Shown here: positions 56,470 through 64,000 of the stretch, piece after piece | Layout of the letters: every line of letters starts with the position of its first letter | How positions within the stretch are numbered: the stretch's first letter is position 1 | From: an uncultured Pseudomonadota bacterium | Lineage (GTDB): Bacteria; Pseudomonadota; Gammaproteobacteria; Burkholderiales; Methylophilaceae | Assembly (NCBI GenBank): GCA_903876765.1 | Contig: CAIRBH010000003.1 | Location: forward strand, 20,921 to 84,920 | Length of the DNA: 64,000 nucleotides | Direction: 5' to 3' | The notes under the pieces: generated by a model | What the model saw: the letters and a program-made list of their open reading frames with translations, nothing else | The model's database searches: none | What the model was told of the DNA's origin: nothing | Position numbers and translations under genes: made by a program

Positions 56470-56937
56470 ATGGAAACCTTCATGCTTAATCATATCGTCC
56501 CAGATTTTCAATTAGCTGCAACGAGTAATACAACTTTTCAATTATCAAATTACCTCGGTAAAAATCTAGTCATTTACTTCTATCCAAAAGACTCAACTCC
56601 AGGTTGCACCACGCAAGGTATACAGTTTAGAGACCACTATGCCGAATTTCAGGCATCAAATACTGAAATTGTTGGCATCTCTCGCGATCACTTAAAATCA
56701 CATGAAAATTTTAAAGCTAAATTTTCTTTTCCGTTTGAATTGCTGGCAGATACCGAGGAATTAGCCTGCGCACTATTTTCTGTCATCAAAATGAAAAACA
56801 TGTATGGCAAGCAAGTACGCGGCATAGAACGCAGCACCTTTGTCATCGACAAAAATGGCATACTAGTAAAAGAATGGCGTGGCGTTAAGGTCGAAGGTCA
56901 CGTTGCCGAAGTACTTAGCTTTATTCAGACACTTTAA
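56470..56937 (+). CDS. bcp: Thiol peroxidase, Bcp/PrxQ type
   Basis: A 155-residue peroxiredoxin. NLVIYFYPKDSTPGCTTQGIQFRDHYAEF has the peroxidatic Cys46. The resolving Cys that lies five residues later in E. coli Bcp is Ile here; the only other Cys is C100 in EELACALF. FVIDKNGILVKEWRGVKVEGHVAEVL ends the fold. It reduces peroxides with thioredoxin or another thiol. Start ATG may be 56470 or 56482. Confidence 0.93.
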   Translation: METFMLNHIVPDFQLAATSNTTFQLSNYLGKNLVIYFYPKDSTPGCTTQGIQFRDHYAEFQASNTEIVGISRDHLKSHENFKAKFSFPFELLADTEELACALFSVIKMKNMYGKQVRGIERSTFVIDKNGILVKEWRGVKVEGHVAEVLSFIQTL

Positions 56938-57011
56938 TTCTGAGCGCTTGAATTAAAATCTAAAAATCCACCCTAACCATTTCATCAAAACTAAACAATA
57001 GAAAGCAATCT

Positions 57012-58409
57012 ATGGCTAAAAAACCGCTCACTAGCACTAAACTTTTTGTGCTTGATACCAATGTACTCATACATGATCCTTCCAGTTTATTTCGCTTTGA
57101 AGAGCACGATATTTTTCTACCCATGGTCACGTTAGAAGAGCTGGATAACAACAAAAAAGGCTTAACAGAAGTTGCCCGTAGTGCCCGCCAAGCCAGTCGT
57201 AATTTAGAAGGCATAGTTGGTACCGATCTAATTGATCTAGAGCTAGGCTGCCCACTTAACGTCAATGGCAATAGGCACCTCACAGGCCGCCTATTTTTAC
57301 AAACTAAAGAAATTACTGTTGAGTTGCCAGGCTTAGCCGGTAGCAAAGCAGACAACCAAATTTTAGGCGTAGTGTTCGATCTACAAAAAAGCCAGCCTGA
57401 CCGCCAAGTCATATTGGTCAGTAAAGATATTAATATTCGCATTAAAGCACGTGCCATTGGAATGCACGCTGAAGATTACTTTAATGACAAAGTGCTAGAA
57501 GATACAGATCTTTTATACAGCGGCATACAAGAGTTGCCCGCTGACTTTTGGGAGACACACAGTAAAGAAATGGAGTCTTGGCAAGAAGCTGGGCGCATGT
57601 TTTATCGCATCCATGGGCCATTATGTAAAACATTTTTAGTCAATGAGTTTGTTTATTACGAATTTGAAAAGCCCTTTCATGCCATAGTGCGTAGCATTGA
57701 GGGCAATTCAGCGGTGCTAGAGATCGTCAAAGATCACCTACAACCTAAGCATAATGTTTGGGGCATCAATGCGCGTAATCGTGAACAAAACTTCGCGCTT
57801 AATTTATTAATGGACCCTGAAATTGATTTTGTTAGTTTGCTAGGGCAAGCGGGTACAGGTAAAACCTTACTGACCTTGGCTTCTGCACTGACCCAAGTGT
57901 TAGATAGCAAAATATATTCAGAAATCATCATGACCCGTGTGACGGTCTCGGTCGGCGAAGATATCGGCTTTTTACCAGGTACGGAAGAAGAAAAAATGGG
58001 GCCTTGGATGGGTGCGCTAGACGATAATTTAGATGTGCTCAATAAAAGTGATGAAGCTGCTGGCGAATGGGGGCGCGCTGCTACTCAAGATTTAATTCGC
58101 AGCCGCATTAAAGTTAAATCGCTTAACTTTATGCGTGGTCGCACCTTTCTTAACAAATTTTTGATTATTGATGAAGCACAAAACTTAACACCAAAACAAA
58201 TGAAAACGCTTATCACCCGTGCAGGACCAGGCACAAAAGTAGTATGCCTAGGCAATATAGCGCAAATTGATACGCCTTATTTAACTGAAGGTAGTTCAGG
58301 GCTCACCTATGTGGTCGATAGATTTAAAGGCTGGGGTCATAATGGTCATATTACCTTACTAAGAGGTGAGCGCTCGCGTCTGGCTGACTTTGCAGCAGAA
58401 GCACTATAG
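57012..58409 (+). CDS. PIN-PhoH family ATPase
   Basis: A 465-residue two-domain protein. The N-terminus FVLDTNVLIHDPSSLFRFEEHDIFLPMVTLEELDNNKKG is a PIN nuclease domain, with acidic residues down to VILVSKDINIRIKARAIG. The C-terminal PhoH ATPase has SLLGQAGTGKTLLTLASAL (Walker A) and KFLIIDEAQNLTPKQMKTLITRAG (Walker B). PIN-PhoH proteins are RNA-unwinding and cleaving enzymes in studied cases. The cellular target is unknown. AATAGAAAG precedes the ATG; lplT follows 5 bp after the stop. Confidence 0.93.
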   Translation: MAKKPLTSTKLFVLDTNVLIHDPSSLFRFEEHDIFLPMVTLEELDNNKKGLTEVARSARQASRNLEGIVGTDLIDLELGCPLNVNGNRHLTGRLFLQTKEITVELPGLAGSKADNQILGVVFDLQKSQPDRQVILVSKDINIRIKARAIGMHAEDYFNDKVLEDTDLLYSGIQELPADFWETHSKEMESWQEAGRMFYRIHGPLCKTFLVNEFVYYEFEKPFHAIVRSIEGNSAVLEIVKDHLQPKHNVWGINARNREQNFALNLLMDPEIDFVSLLGQAGTGKTLLTLASALTQVLDSKIYSEIIMTRVTVSVGEDIGFLPGTEEEKMGPWMGALDDNLDVLNKSDEAAGEWGRAATQDLIRSRIKVKSLNFMRGRTFLNKFLIIDEAQNLTPKQMKTLITRAGPGTKVVCLGNIAQIDTPYLTEGSSGLTYVVDRFKGWGHNGHITLLRGERSRLADFAAEAL

Positions 58410-58414
58410 GGCAC

Positions 58415-59599
58415 ATGAAAAAAGGTTTTTACACGCTTTTAATGGCTCAGTTTTTATCGGCGATTGCCGATAACGCGCTGCTATTTGCCGCCATCAGCTT
58501 GCTCTCTAAGCTACATGCGCCTAACTGGCATGAGCCATTATTGCGTGAATTTTTTATCATTGCCTACATCGTATTAGCGCCCTTCGTTGGTCCATTTGCC
58601 GATGCCCTGCCAAAAGGCAAGGTCATGTTTATTAGCAATGGCATTAAGTTTTTAGGTTGTCTAGCCGCTTTCTTGGGCTTGCCTCCGCTTTATGCTTACG
58701 CCATTGTTGGCATTGGCGCGGCGGCTTACTCACCTGCAAAATACGGCATATTGACTGAAATGTTGCCATCAAGGCAGCTAATTAAAGCGAATGCTTGGAT
58801 GGAAGGCACGACTGTCAGCGCCATTATTTTAGGCCCTATATTTGGCTCAGCCATTTCAGCCAACAACCCTTACTTCGGCATAGCCATTATTGCCGTTATC
58901 TATTTATTGGCGGCGGGCTTTAATCACTATATTCCTAAAGTGCCGATTGATCACCAAATGCCAAGACGTGATTTTGTGTTTCTTTTACATGATTTTTGGC
59001 ATGCCTTCACCACACTGTGGCGTGATACTCAAGGCCAGGTATCGCTAGCCGTCACGACTTTATTTTGGGGCGCTGGCGCAACCTTGCAATTTGTCGTGCT
59101 GCAGTGGGCTAAAGAAATATTACACATGGAACAACAAGCCGCTTCTGTACTGATTGCCATTATGGCCGTTGGTATCGCCATAGGCTCTATGGGTGCATCC
59201 TTATTTGTCAAATTAGAGGATGCTGTCAAAGTCTTACCCGCAGGCATTCTTATGGGGGTATTAGTCGCTAGCATGTCGTTGATACATACTGCTGAGATCG
59301 CCACGGTAGTACTGTTTTGTATAGGCGTGCTTGCTGGTTATTTTTTAGTGCCGCTAAACTCGCTACTACAACACAGAGGGCATGCTTTACTGGGCGCGGG
59401 TCACTCTATTGCCGTACAAAATTTTAATGAAAATATTGGCATATTATTGCTGCTAGGCATTTATACCTTAATGAAACATCAACATGTGCCCATCAATATT
59501 ATGATTATCATTTTTGGTGTTTTTGTGAGCATGAGCATGGCTATAATCTATAAGCTCTATCTTAAGCACACTAGGCAAAAACTTTTTCCACTCAACTAA
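58415..59599 (+). CDS. lplT: Lysophospholipid transporter LplT
   Basis: A 394-residue MFS transporter of about 12 helices. MKKGFYTLLMAQFLSAIADNALLFAAISLL is the family N-terminus, with PFVGPFADALPKGKVMFISNGIKFLGC and AAYSPAKYGILTEMLPSRQLIKANAWMEGTTVSAIILGPIFG. It flips lysophospholipids across the inner membrane for re-acylation. In enterobacteria it is beside aas; no acyltransferase gene is near here. The gene is 5 bp downstream of the PIN-PhoH gene. Confidence 0.92.
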   Translation: MKKGFYTLLMAQFLSAIADNALLFAAISLLSKLHAPNWHEPLLREFFIIAYIVLAPFVGPFADALPKGKVMFISNGIKFLGCLAAFLGLPPLYAYAIVGIGAAAYSPAKYGILTEMLPSRQLIKANAWMEGTTVSAIILGPIFGSAISANNPYFGIAIIAVIYLLAAGFNHYIPKVPIDHQMPRRDFVFLLHDFWHAFTTLWRDTQGQVSLAVTTLFWGAGATLQFVVLQWAKEILHMEQQAASVLIAIMAVGIAIGSMGASLFVKLEDAVKVLPAGILMGVLVASMSLIHTAEIATVVLFCIGVLAGYFLVPLNSLLQHRGHALLGAGHSIAVQNFNENIGILLLLGIYTLMKHQHVPINIMIIIFGVFVSMSMAIIYKLYLKHTRQKLFPLN

Positions 59600-59669
59600 A
59601 ACTGCACCGCTCAAACGCATTCAGTTAAGCCTATTATGCATTTTTTGCAAAAAATGTTAATGCAGTTTT
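59598..59669. repeat. Inverted repeats between convergent lplT and ndh
   Basis: AAAACTGCA (59598-59606) and TGCAGTTTT (59661-59669) enclose the 18-bp perfect palindrome CATTTTTTGCAAAAAATG (59639-59656). The pair covers both gene ends. It may act as a bidirectional terminator although the stems are AT-rich. Confidence 0.45.
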
Positions 59670-60994
59670 ACCCTAGATTCTGTGCGCTGTGTAATTAAAC
59701 GCGCCAGTGTTTGTAGAGCGGTACTCCAAAAACCGTGCAAAGCCATTAAATGCATTTGATACAGCGATTGATACATCAACCTTGCTACCAAACCTTCAAT
59801 AAATAAGCTGCCACCTGAAACTGAGCCCATTAAATTACCTACGGTAGTGTAACGCCCTAAATTGACTAGAGAGCCGTAATCCAGGTAAGTATATTCTGGC
59901 AAATCGGCTTTGCCTGCCACACGATGTTTGATCGTTTTTACCAGCATAGACGCTTGCTGATGAGCTGCCTGCGCCCTAGGTGGTACAGACTCACCAGCTT
60001 GGCCATGGATGTTAGGGCAAGCCGCACAATCACCAAAAGCAAATATATTTTCGTCTAAGCTGGTTTGCAAGGTGCGCGTGACTATCAACTGATTAATTTG
60101 GTTAGTTTCTAAACCATCAATACCGCGCAAAAAATCAGGGGCTTTAATGCCTGCCGCCCAGACCACTAAAGCTGACGGTATAAACTTGCCCGTATGCGTA
60201 TGAATGCCCTGATTAGTGACTTCAGTCACACGCTCACCACTGTAAAGATGTACGCCTAATTTGCTAAGTTCTAAGGCGACTGAAGCTGAAAGTTTGGGTG
60301 GTAGTGCGGGTAAAACACGCTCACTGGCTTCAACCAATGAAATTTTAATATCTCGATCAGCATCAATTTTATCTAGCCCGTATGCGGCTAGTTCTCGCGT
60401 TGTATTATGTAGCTCTGCCGACAACTCTACGCCAGTCGCCCCTGCACCGACGATGACAACTTCTAGCTGGCCAGCCTGCACGGCAGTGCCTTGAGTTTGC
60501 GCCCGCAAAAGCGCATTGTGTAAGCGTCTATGAAACTTTTCCGCCTGTTCTTGTGTATCTAATGCAATTGAATATTCACTCGCGCCTTTGATGCCGAAAT
60601 CATTGGTGGTGCTACCCACAGCAATAATTAACGTATCGTAATGCAGGGTGCGGCGCGGAATGACTTCAAAGCCATCCTCATCAAAATGAGGTGAAATGGA
60701 TATTTCACGCTTTGCTCTATTTAGACTATCCATGCTGCCTAATCGAAAGGAGAAATGATGCCAGTGCGCTTGCGCAAGATAAACCAGCTCATGTCTTTCT
60801 GGGTTCATACTACCAGCTGCAATTTCATGTAGCAGCGGTTTCCATACATGTGTTTTGCTTTGATCTATCAAGGTAATAGCGGCTTTGCCCTTACGCGCTA
60901 AGGAATCACCAAGTTTGGTCGCCAACTCTAGGCCACCCGCACCACCTCCAACGATCACCACATGATGCAATGCGCCTTTAACTGTATTTTTCAA
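59657..60994 (-). CDS. ndh: Type II NADH dehydrogenase
   Basis: A 445-residue FAD enzyme. HHVVIVGGGAGGLELATKLGDSL is the FAD-binding start, LIIAVGSTTNDFGIKGASEY and VEVVIVGAGATGVELSAELHNTTREL are the linker and NADH-binding GxGxxG, and NIFAFGDCAACPN the second FAD motif. The C-terminal amphipathic region (LVARLMYQSLYQMHLMALHGFWSTALQTLARLI) matches membrane binding in Ndh. It passes electrons from NADH to quinone without proton pumping, which fits the NADH made by formate dehydrogenase. Confidence 0.93.
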   Translation of the reverse strand: MKNTVKGALHHVVIVGGGAGGLELATKLGDSLARKGKAAITLIDQSKTHVWKPLLHEIAAGSMNPERHELVYLAQAHWHHFSFRLGSMDSLNRAKREISISPHFDEDGFEVIPRRTLHYDTLIIAVGSTTNDFGIKGASEYSIALDTQEQAEKFHRRLHNALLRAQTQGTAVQAGQLEVVIVGAGATGVELSAELHNTTRELAAYGLDKIDADRDIKISLVEASERVLPALPPKLSASVALELSKLGVHLYSGERVTEVTNQGIHTHTGKFIPSALVVWAAGIKAPDFLRGIDGLETNQINQLIVTRTLQTSLDENIFAFGDCAACPNIHGQAGESVPPRAQAAHQQASMLVKTIKHRVAGKADLPEYTYLDYGSLVNLGRYTTVGNLMGSVSGGSLFIEGLVARLMYQSLYQMHLMALHGFWSTALQTLARLITQRTESRVKLH

Positions 60995-61063
60995 GAGAAC
61001 CTTTATCCCACTTAGTAAAAAATACTACAGCGACAGCGCTGTAGTCATAAATTAATCGCTTAG

Positions 61064-61627
61064 TTAATTGAGCCAGGGCGTCTCACCACCACCAATATAC
61101 TGCGTGCGCAACCAAGCCATGATTTTTAGTATCGTATCCGTGTCTAGTCCCTCACCTGTATGTCCAGCTAACTGATTGTGCCAAGTTAACATAGAACCCC
61201 ACTCTGGTGGAGAACCATTTGTACCGCCTGCGATTGTTTCAAACATCCCTTTATCGCTGATATGTTTAGCATATTGCCATTTTGCATCTATTAAGCTTGG
61301 GCCCATTAAACCATTGGCATTACCACCATGGCAGCCACTACAGCCTTGATAAGAAAATTGTTTTTTACCCACTTTGGCAGCTTCAGCATCTTTAGCATAA
61401 AGTTTTGTATAAGGATTAATACAAGTTATTAGAAACTCTTTGGCTTGTGGTGTATCCGTACTCAATACTTTAATCACTAAGGGGCTATTATCTTTTGTAG
61501 AAACTAAACTGCAAATTTTTGTTGGCGTTAAATCGGCACTAGTTTGCGCCTTATCATCTTTGCCACAAGCACATAAGCTAAATACTAACATCAATAGTAA
61601 GCATAATTTAGTATTAACCATTGTCAA
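61064..61627 (-). CDS. c-type cytochrome, predicted lipoprotein paralogue of XoxG
   Basis: A 187-residue monohaem cytochrome. The N-terminus KLCLLLMLVFSLCACGKDDK is a lipoprotein signal with a lipobox (SLCAC), unlike the soluble signal of the neighbour. The haem motif is CSGCH in FSYQGCSGCHGGNANGLMGPSL. It follows XoxG almost throughout: ICSLVSTKDNSPL, TDTPQAKEFLITCINPYTK, YAKHISDKGMFETIAGG, WLRTQY. The ligand Met may be in MLTW. A terminator lies between it and xoxG. Function is likely electron transfer near methanol dehydrogenase. Confidence 0.9.
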   Translation of the reverse strand: MTMVNTKLCLLLMLVFSLCACGKDDKAQTSADLTPTKICSLVSTKDNSPLVIKVLSTDTPQAKEFLITCINPYTKLYAKDAEAAKVGKKQFSYQGCSGCHGGNANGLMGPSLIDAKWQYAKHISDKGMFETIAGGTNGSPPEWGSMLTWHNQLAGHTGEGLDTDTILKIMAWLRTQYIGGGETPWLN

Positions 61628-61675
61628 TCTCCTTTTATCAAATAGGCAATTCAGCAGATCTACTATTACATAAAA

Positions 61676-61706
61676 AAAAGGCTACTGCGTGACGCAGTAG
61701 CCTTTT
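61676..61706 (-). terminator. Terminator between xoxG and the lipoprotein cytochrome
   Basis: GGCTACTGCG TGA CGCAGTAGCC with AAAA/TTTT extensions gives a 14-bp stem. On the minus strand it is followed by a T8 run (A8 at 61672-61679 on plus), so it should end leftward transcripts from xoxG. Confidence 0.9.
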
Positions 61707-61786
61707 CTATTACAAATCTTGACATTAACTATCTTAGCATTAGTTAATTTGGCATTAATTTTATATGCCTTAGTGCACACTAAAAA

Positions 61787-62359
61787 TTATTTTAACCAAG
61801 CTTTTTCGCCATCACCACGGTATTCAGTGCGAATATAGGCTATCAGTCTTAAGATTTCATCATTAGTCAAACCATCACCTACGTGGTCTGGTAAATTGAT
61901 ATTCCACGTTGACATCACACCGCCTGACACCCCTGCTGAACCGCCAGAAATTGTTTCAAACACACCTTTATCAGTCACATGTTTAGCATAAACCCATTTA
62001 GTATCAAATGCGCCTTGACCACCATCTTTTCTTAATGAAGGAGCCATTACGCCCTCTAATTTACCACCATGGCAACCTGAACAGCCGTTGTAGCCAAATA
62101 GCGCTTTACCGCCCTTAGGGCTCTTCTGGGTAATCAGTGTTGGGTCAGCTGCATAAGCTTTAGTGTATGGGTTAATACACGTTTCTAGAAACTCTTTCGC
62201 TTGTGGCGTATCAGTCTCACTAGCTTTAATATTTAATGGTGATCCATCTTTTGTTGAAACAAAACTACAGGCGGCGTTAACTTGTGCGCTTACAACTAAA
62301 CTCATAAAGCCAAGCATTGAAATTAATAACGCTGCCTTAATTGATTTAAAACCTAACAT
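61787..62359 (-). CDS. xoxG: Cytochrome c XoxG
   Basis: A 190-residue monohaem cytochrome. Signal peptide MLGFKSIKAALLISMLGFMSLVVSAQVNA. The haem site is CSGCH in LFGYNGCSGCHGGKLEGVMAPSL; VMSTWNINLP may supply the Met ligand. In known methylotrophs XoxG takes electrons from the lanthanide methanol dehydrogenase XoxF. It is the third gene of xoxF-xoxJ-xoxG here. AAGGAGATG precedes the ATG. Confidence 0.92.
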   Translation of the reverse strand: MLGFKSIKAALLISMLGFMSLVVSAQVNAACSFVSTKDGSPLNIKASETDTPQAKEFLETCINPYTKAYAADPTLITQKSPKGGKALFGYNGCSGCHGGKLEGVMAPSLRKDGGQGAFDTKWVYAKHVTDKGVFETISGGSAGVSGGVMSTWNINLPDHVGDGLTNDEILRLIAYIRTEYRGDGEKAWLK

Positions 62360-62512
62360 ATCATCTCCTTATTGTAATGAACTTTGCTACGATTATTGTT
62401 GCAAACACATTACTGAACGTGTATTGATCTAACGTACTTATTATTTACTTGGTTGACTCTGTAATACTAAATTATACGCTAGCACTTAATGGCGCTACTG
62501 CATTGCTTACAT

Positions 62513-62544
62513 AAAAAAACGGCCAATGTGATTATACATTAGCC
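62513..62544 (-). terminator. Terminator between xoxJ and xoxG
   Basis: GGCCAATGT/ACATTAGCC, an 8-bp stem with one C/A mismatch and a 6-base loop (62521-62544). A7 at 62513-62519 becomes a T7 run on the minus strand after the hairpin, fitting the end of an xoxJ transcript. Confidence 0.75.
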
Positions 62545-62604
62545 ATTTAATTTATTACAGCATTAGTCAATTTTAGCTGCTTTAACTGGCTGCAAAGCTA
62601 AAGG

Positions 62605-63528
62605 CTACTTATCTGCTGTAGGCTTAGTATTTGCTCCATATTGATTATAAACTTTTTGCAAACTGTCGCCTTCAACCACAGCCACATGCGGAATGCCATA
62701 ATCGTCTAAAATCTTCAGTATTTTATCTTTATTTCTGTCTAACGCACCTTCTATCATGGCGATACGATCTTTATCTTTTTTACGAACACCGACTGAAATA
62801 TTCCAATACTCTTTGCCTTTAGCATTTTTCGTTTCATATTCTGGAATAGGCACAACCATCATAGGTATTTTTGACTGTTTGGCAAAATAACCACCTATTG
62901 GACCCCAAGCAATGGCAATATCAATATCGCCCTTGGCTAAGTCATCAATCATAAAACTAGATGGTAGATTTAAGTCACGTTGAATACGATACGGACGTGC
63001 ATTTGCGATTAGGTTATTGTCATTCATCGGGATAGTTGCAGGGCTATGGTCAATTACGCCAATAAAGCCTTTACGCAAATCTGGAGAACTCCAATCTTTA
63101 ATGTTGTAATTGCTATCTTTACGCCAAACAAACACATGGCCAGCACGATAATAAGGCTTAGAAGTTCTCATCGTATCATTATCGGAGGTCGTCCCTATCA
63201 CTACGTCGCAGCGATTAGCCCCTAATGTATTTCTGAAAAAACCTTGTCTGCTGTAGGCGTAGGTAAATGTTAGTTTTTTACCTAAATCTTGCGCTAAAAC
63301 TTGGGCAATTTTATCTTCAAAGCCCTCTTGTTTTGAGTTTGAAAATGGCATATTTTCAGGGTCCGCGCACACTTTAAACTCTGACTCATCAGGTACGCGC
63401 CTAATTTCACCAATTCTACCTTCATCAGGATTCAGTGTTGGAATCTCCGGATCCGCTGCGAAGCTAACATTTGCTGCAATTGCTAGCAGCGCCACTAGCG
63501 CTAACTGCTTTTTAACATGTTTCAACAT
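62605..63528 (-). CDS. xoxJ: XoxJ, periplasmic solute-binding-like protein
   Basis: A 307-residue exported protein. The signal is MLKHVKKQLALVALLAIAANVSFA. The mature protein has EFKVCADPENMPFSNSKQEGFEDKIAQVLAQDLGKKLTFTYAYSRQGFFRNTLGANRCDVVIGTT and VFVWRKDSNYNIKDWSSPDLRKGFIGVIDHSPA, the pattern of the quinoprotein-dehydrogenase-associated family 3 binding proteins. XoxJ is proposed to help activate XoxF. It lies between xoxF and xoxG. Confidence 0.94.
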   Translation of the reverse strand: MLKHVKKQLALVALLAIAANVSFAADPEIPTLNPDEGRIGEIRRVPDESEFKVCADPENMPFSNSKQEGFEDKIAQVLAQDLGKKLTFTYAYSRQGFFRNTLGANRCDVVIGTTSDNDTMRTSKPYYRAGHVFVWRKDSNYNIKDWSSPDLRKGFIGVIDHSPATIPMNDNNLIANARPYRIQRDLNLPSSFMIDDLAKGDIDIAIAWGPIGGYFAKQSKIPMMVVPIPEYETKNAKGKEYWNISVGVRKKDKDRIAMIEGALDRNKDKILKILDDYGIPHVAVVEGDSLQKVYNQYGANTKPTADK

Positions 63529-63740
63529 TATTTATTCCTTATCGTCAAATAGTCAGCTTATAAATAGCCGCTCACTACTATAGAGTACTTGCCTTATAAA
63601 AAAGTTCTTATCATTTATTAGCTGCCAATTACGAAAATTAAAACAACTCATTATTGTAACTAATTTGCCCTAGCTTAAGGAATTTATATCCAGTTAACGA
63701 GTGGTTTAATATTATCGCCCATAAAATTAACGACCATAAA
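63529..63740. other. Intergenic stretch upstream of xoxJ
   Basis: About 210 AT-rich bases between the xoxF terminator and xoxJ. It holds no ORF. A promoter for xoxJ would be expected here because the terminator should stop xoxF transcripts, but I could not define one with confidence. Confidence 0.4.
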
Positions 63741-63768
63741 AAAACACCCTGACGAATCAGGGTGTTTT
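63741..63768 (-). terminator. Terminator after xoxF
   Basis: AAAACACCCTGA CGAA TCAGGGTGTTTT: a 12-bp perfect stem with a 4-base loop. It has A-runs on the left (T-run for the minus strand), which fits termination of xoxF. Confidence 0.92.
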
Positions 63769-63823
63769 ATTTACTACGTTTGAACTAACTTGTATTTAGT
63801 TACAATTTAATCTTACGATTAAA

Positions 63824-64000
63824 TTATAGGCTGAATACTGTTAATGCACCGCCGCCAGGAGCAGCGTTGTATTTAGTTAATTCAGCATAACCACCAGCAG
63901 CGCCTAAAGCGTCTGTTGGGTTAGTCATACCAAGGTTCATCGCAACGCCAGCCCAGCCACCGATACCTGATAGCACGCCAACGTGTTGTTTACCTTTGTG
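63824..64000 (-). CDS. xoxF: XoxF-type PQQ methanol dehydrogenase, C-terminal fragment
   Basis: Only the last 58 codons are inside the window: GKQHVGVLSGIGGWAGVAMNLGM, then LGAAGGYAELTKYNAAPGGGALTVFSL and TAA. This matches the C-terminus of XoxF methanol dehydrogenases (GGxLTVFSL). The 5' part, with the PQQ and lanthanide residues, is beyond 64000, so metal type cannot be read directly. The xoxJ and xoxG genes downstream support the XoxF call over MxaF. Confidence 0.92.
   Translation of the reverse strand, partial: HKGKQHVGVLSGIGGWAGVAMNLGMTNPTDALGAAGGYAELTKYNAAPGGGALTVFSL

Overview
The window looks like chromosome of a methylotrophic betaproteobacterium of the Methylophilaceae type (Methylotenera/Methylophilus relatives). 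Three things point there. The right end carries the C-terminus of a XoxF-type PQQ methanol dehydrogenase followed by xoxJ and xoxG. There is a complete NAD-dependent formate dehydrogenase operon (fdsGBA-fdhD-fdsD) with divergent molybdenum-cofactor genes. The housekeeping genes are of proteobacterial type. The genus is inferred from gene content only.

Layout. 1-2040: end of a VOC-family gene, then a small accessory patch (Phd/VapC-type toxin-antitoxin pair, an orphan addiction-module protein, a HEPN-like protein, a hairpin element). 2042-6590: aspS, DUF502 membrane protein, FmdB-type zinc ribbon, Gfo/Idh/MocA oxidoreductase, thioredoxin-fold protein. 6646-13681: rsmE, an XRE-HTH/ArgA fusion with its own palindromic upstream region, argB, a HAD phosphatase, slmA, DUF2788, cca and an NDUFA9-like reductase. 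13729-34691: lytic transglycosylase, then lpxC and a full dcw cell-wall/division cluster read leftward from mraZ to ftsZ. A promoter, three MraZ boxes and a long leader inverted repeat lie at its head.

34692-36624 is mostly non-coding: the dcw promoter region, a hairpin series, rnpB (RNase P RNA), a structured repeat and a decayed HNH endonuclease gene. 36668-44766: pyrC, rsmI, yraN, a BON lipoprotein, DUF3579, a TlpA-like thioredoxin, trxA, rho, type-B L31 and an ArnT-like glycosyltransferase. 44877-54012: the formate dehydrogenase operon facing moaA-mobA-moeA, so enzyme and cofactor genes sit back to back. 54154-60994: TonB-like protein, a sensor kinase broken at an A9 tract, Bcp peroxiredoxin, PIN-PhoH ATPase, LplT and a type II NADH dehydrogenase. 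61064-64000: two paralogous c-type cytochromes (one a predicted lipoprotein), xoxJ and the 3' end of xoxF, with hairpin terminators between the units.

The observations most worth follow-up are the XRE-ArgA fusion with its upstream palindromes, the lipoprotein paralogue of XoxG, the HEPN-like gene in the accessory patch, the mraZ leader structure, and the homopolymer-split histidine kinase. I saw no CRISPR array, tRNA, insertion sequence or prophage.
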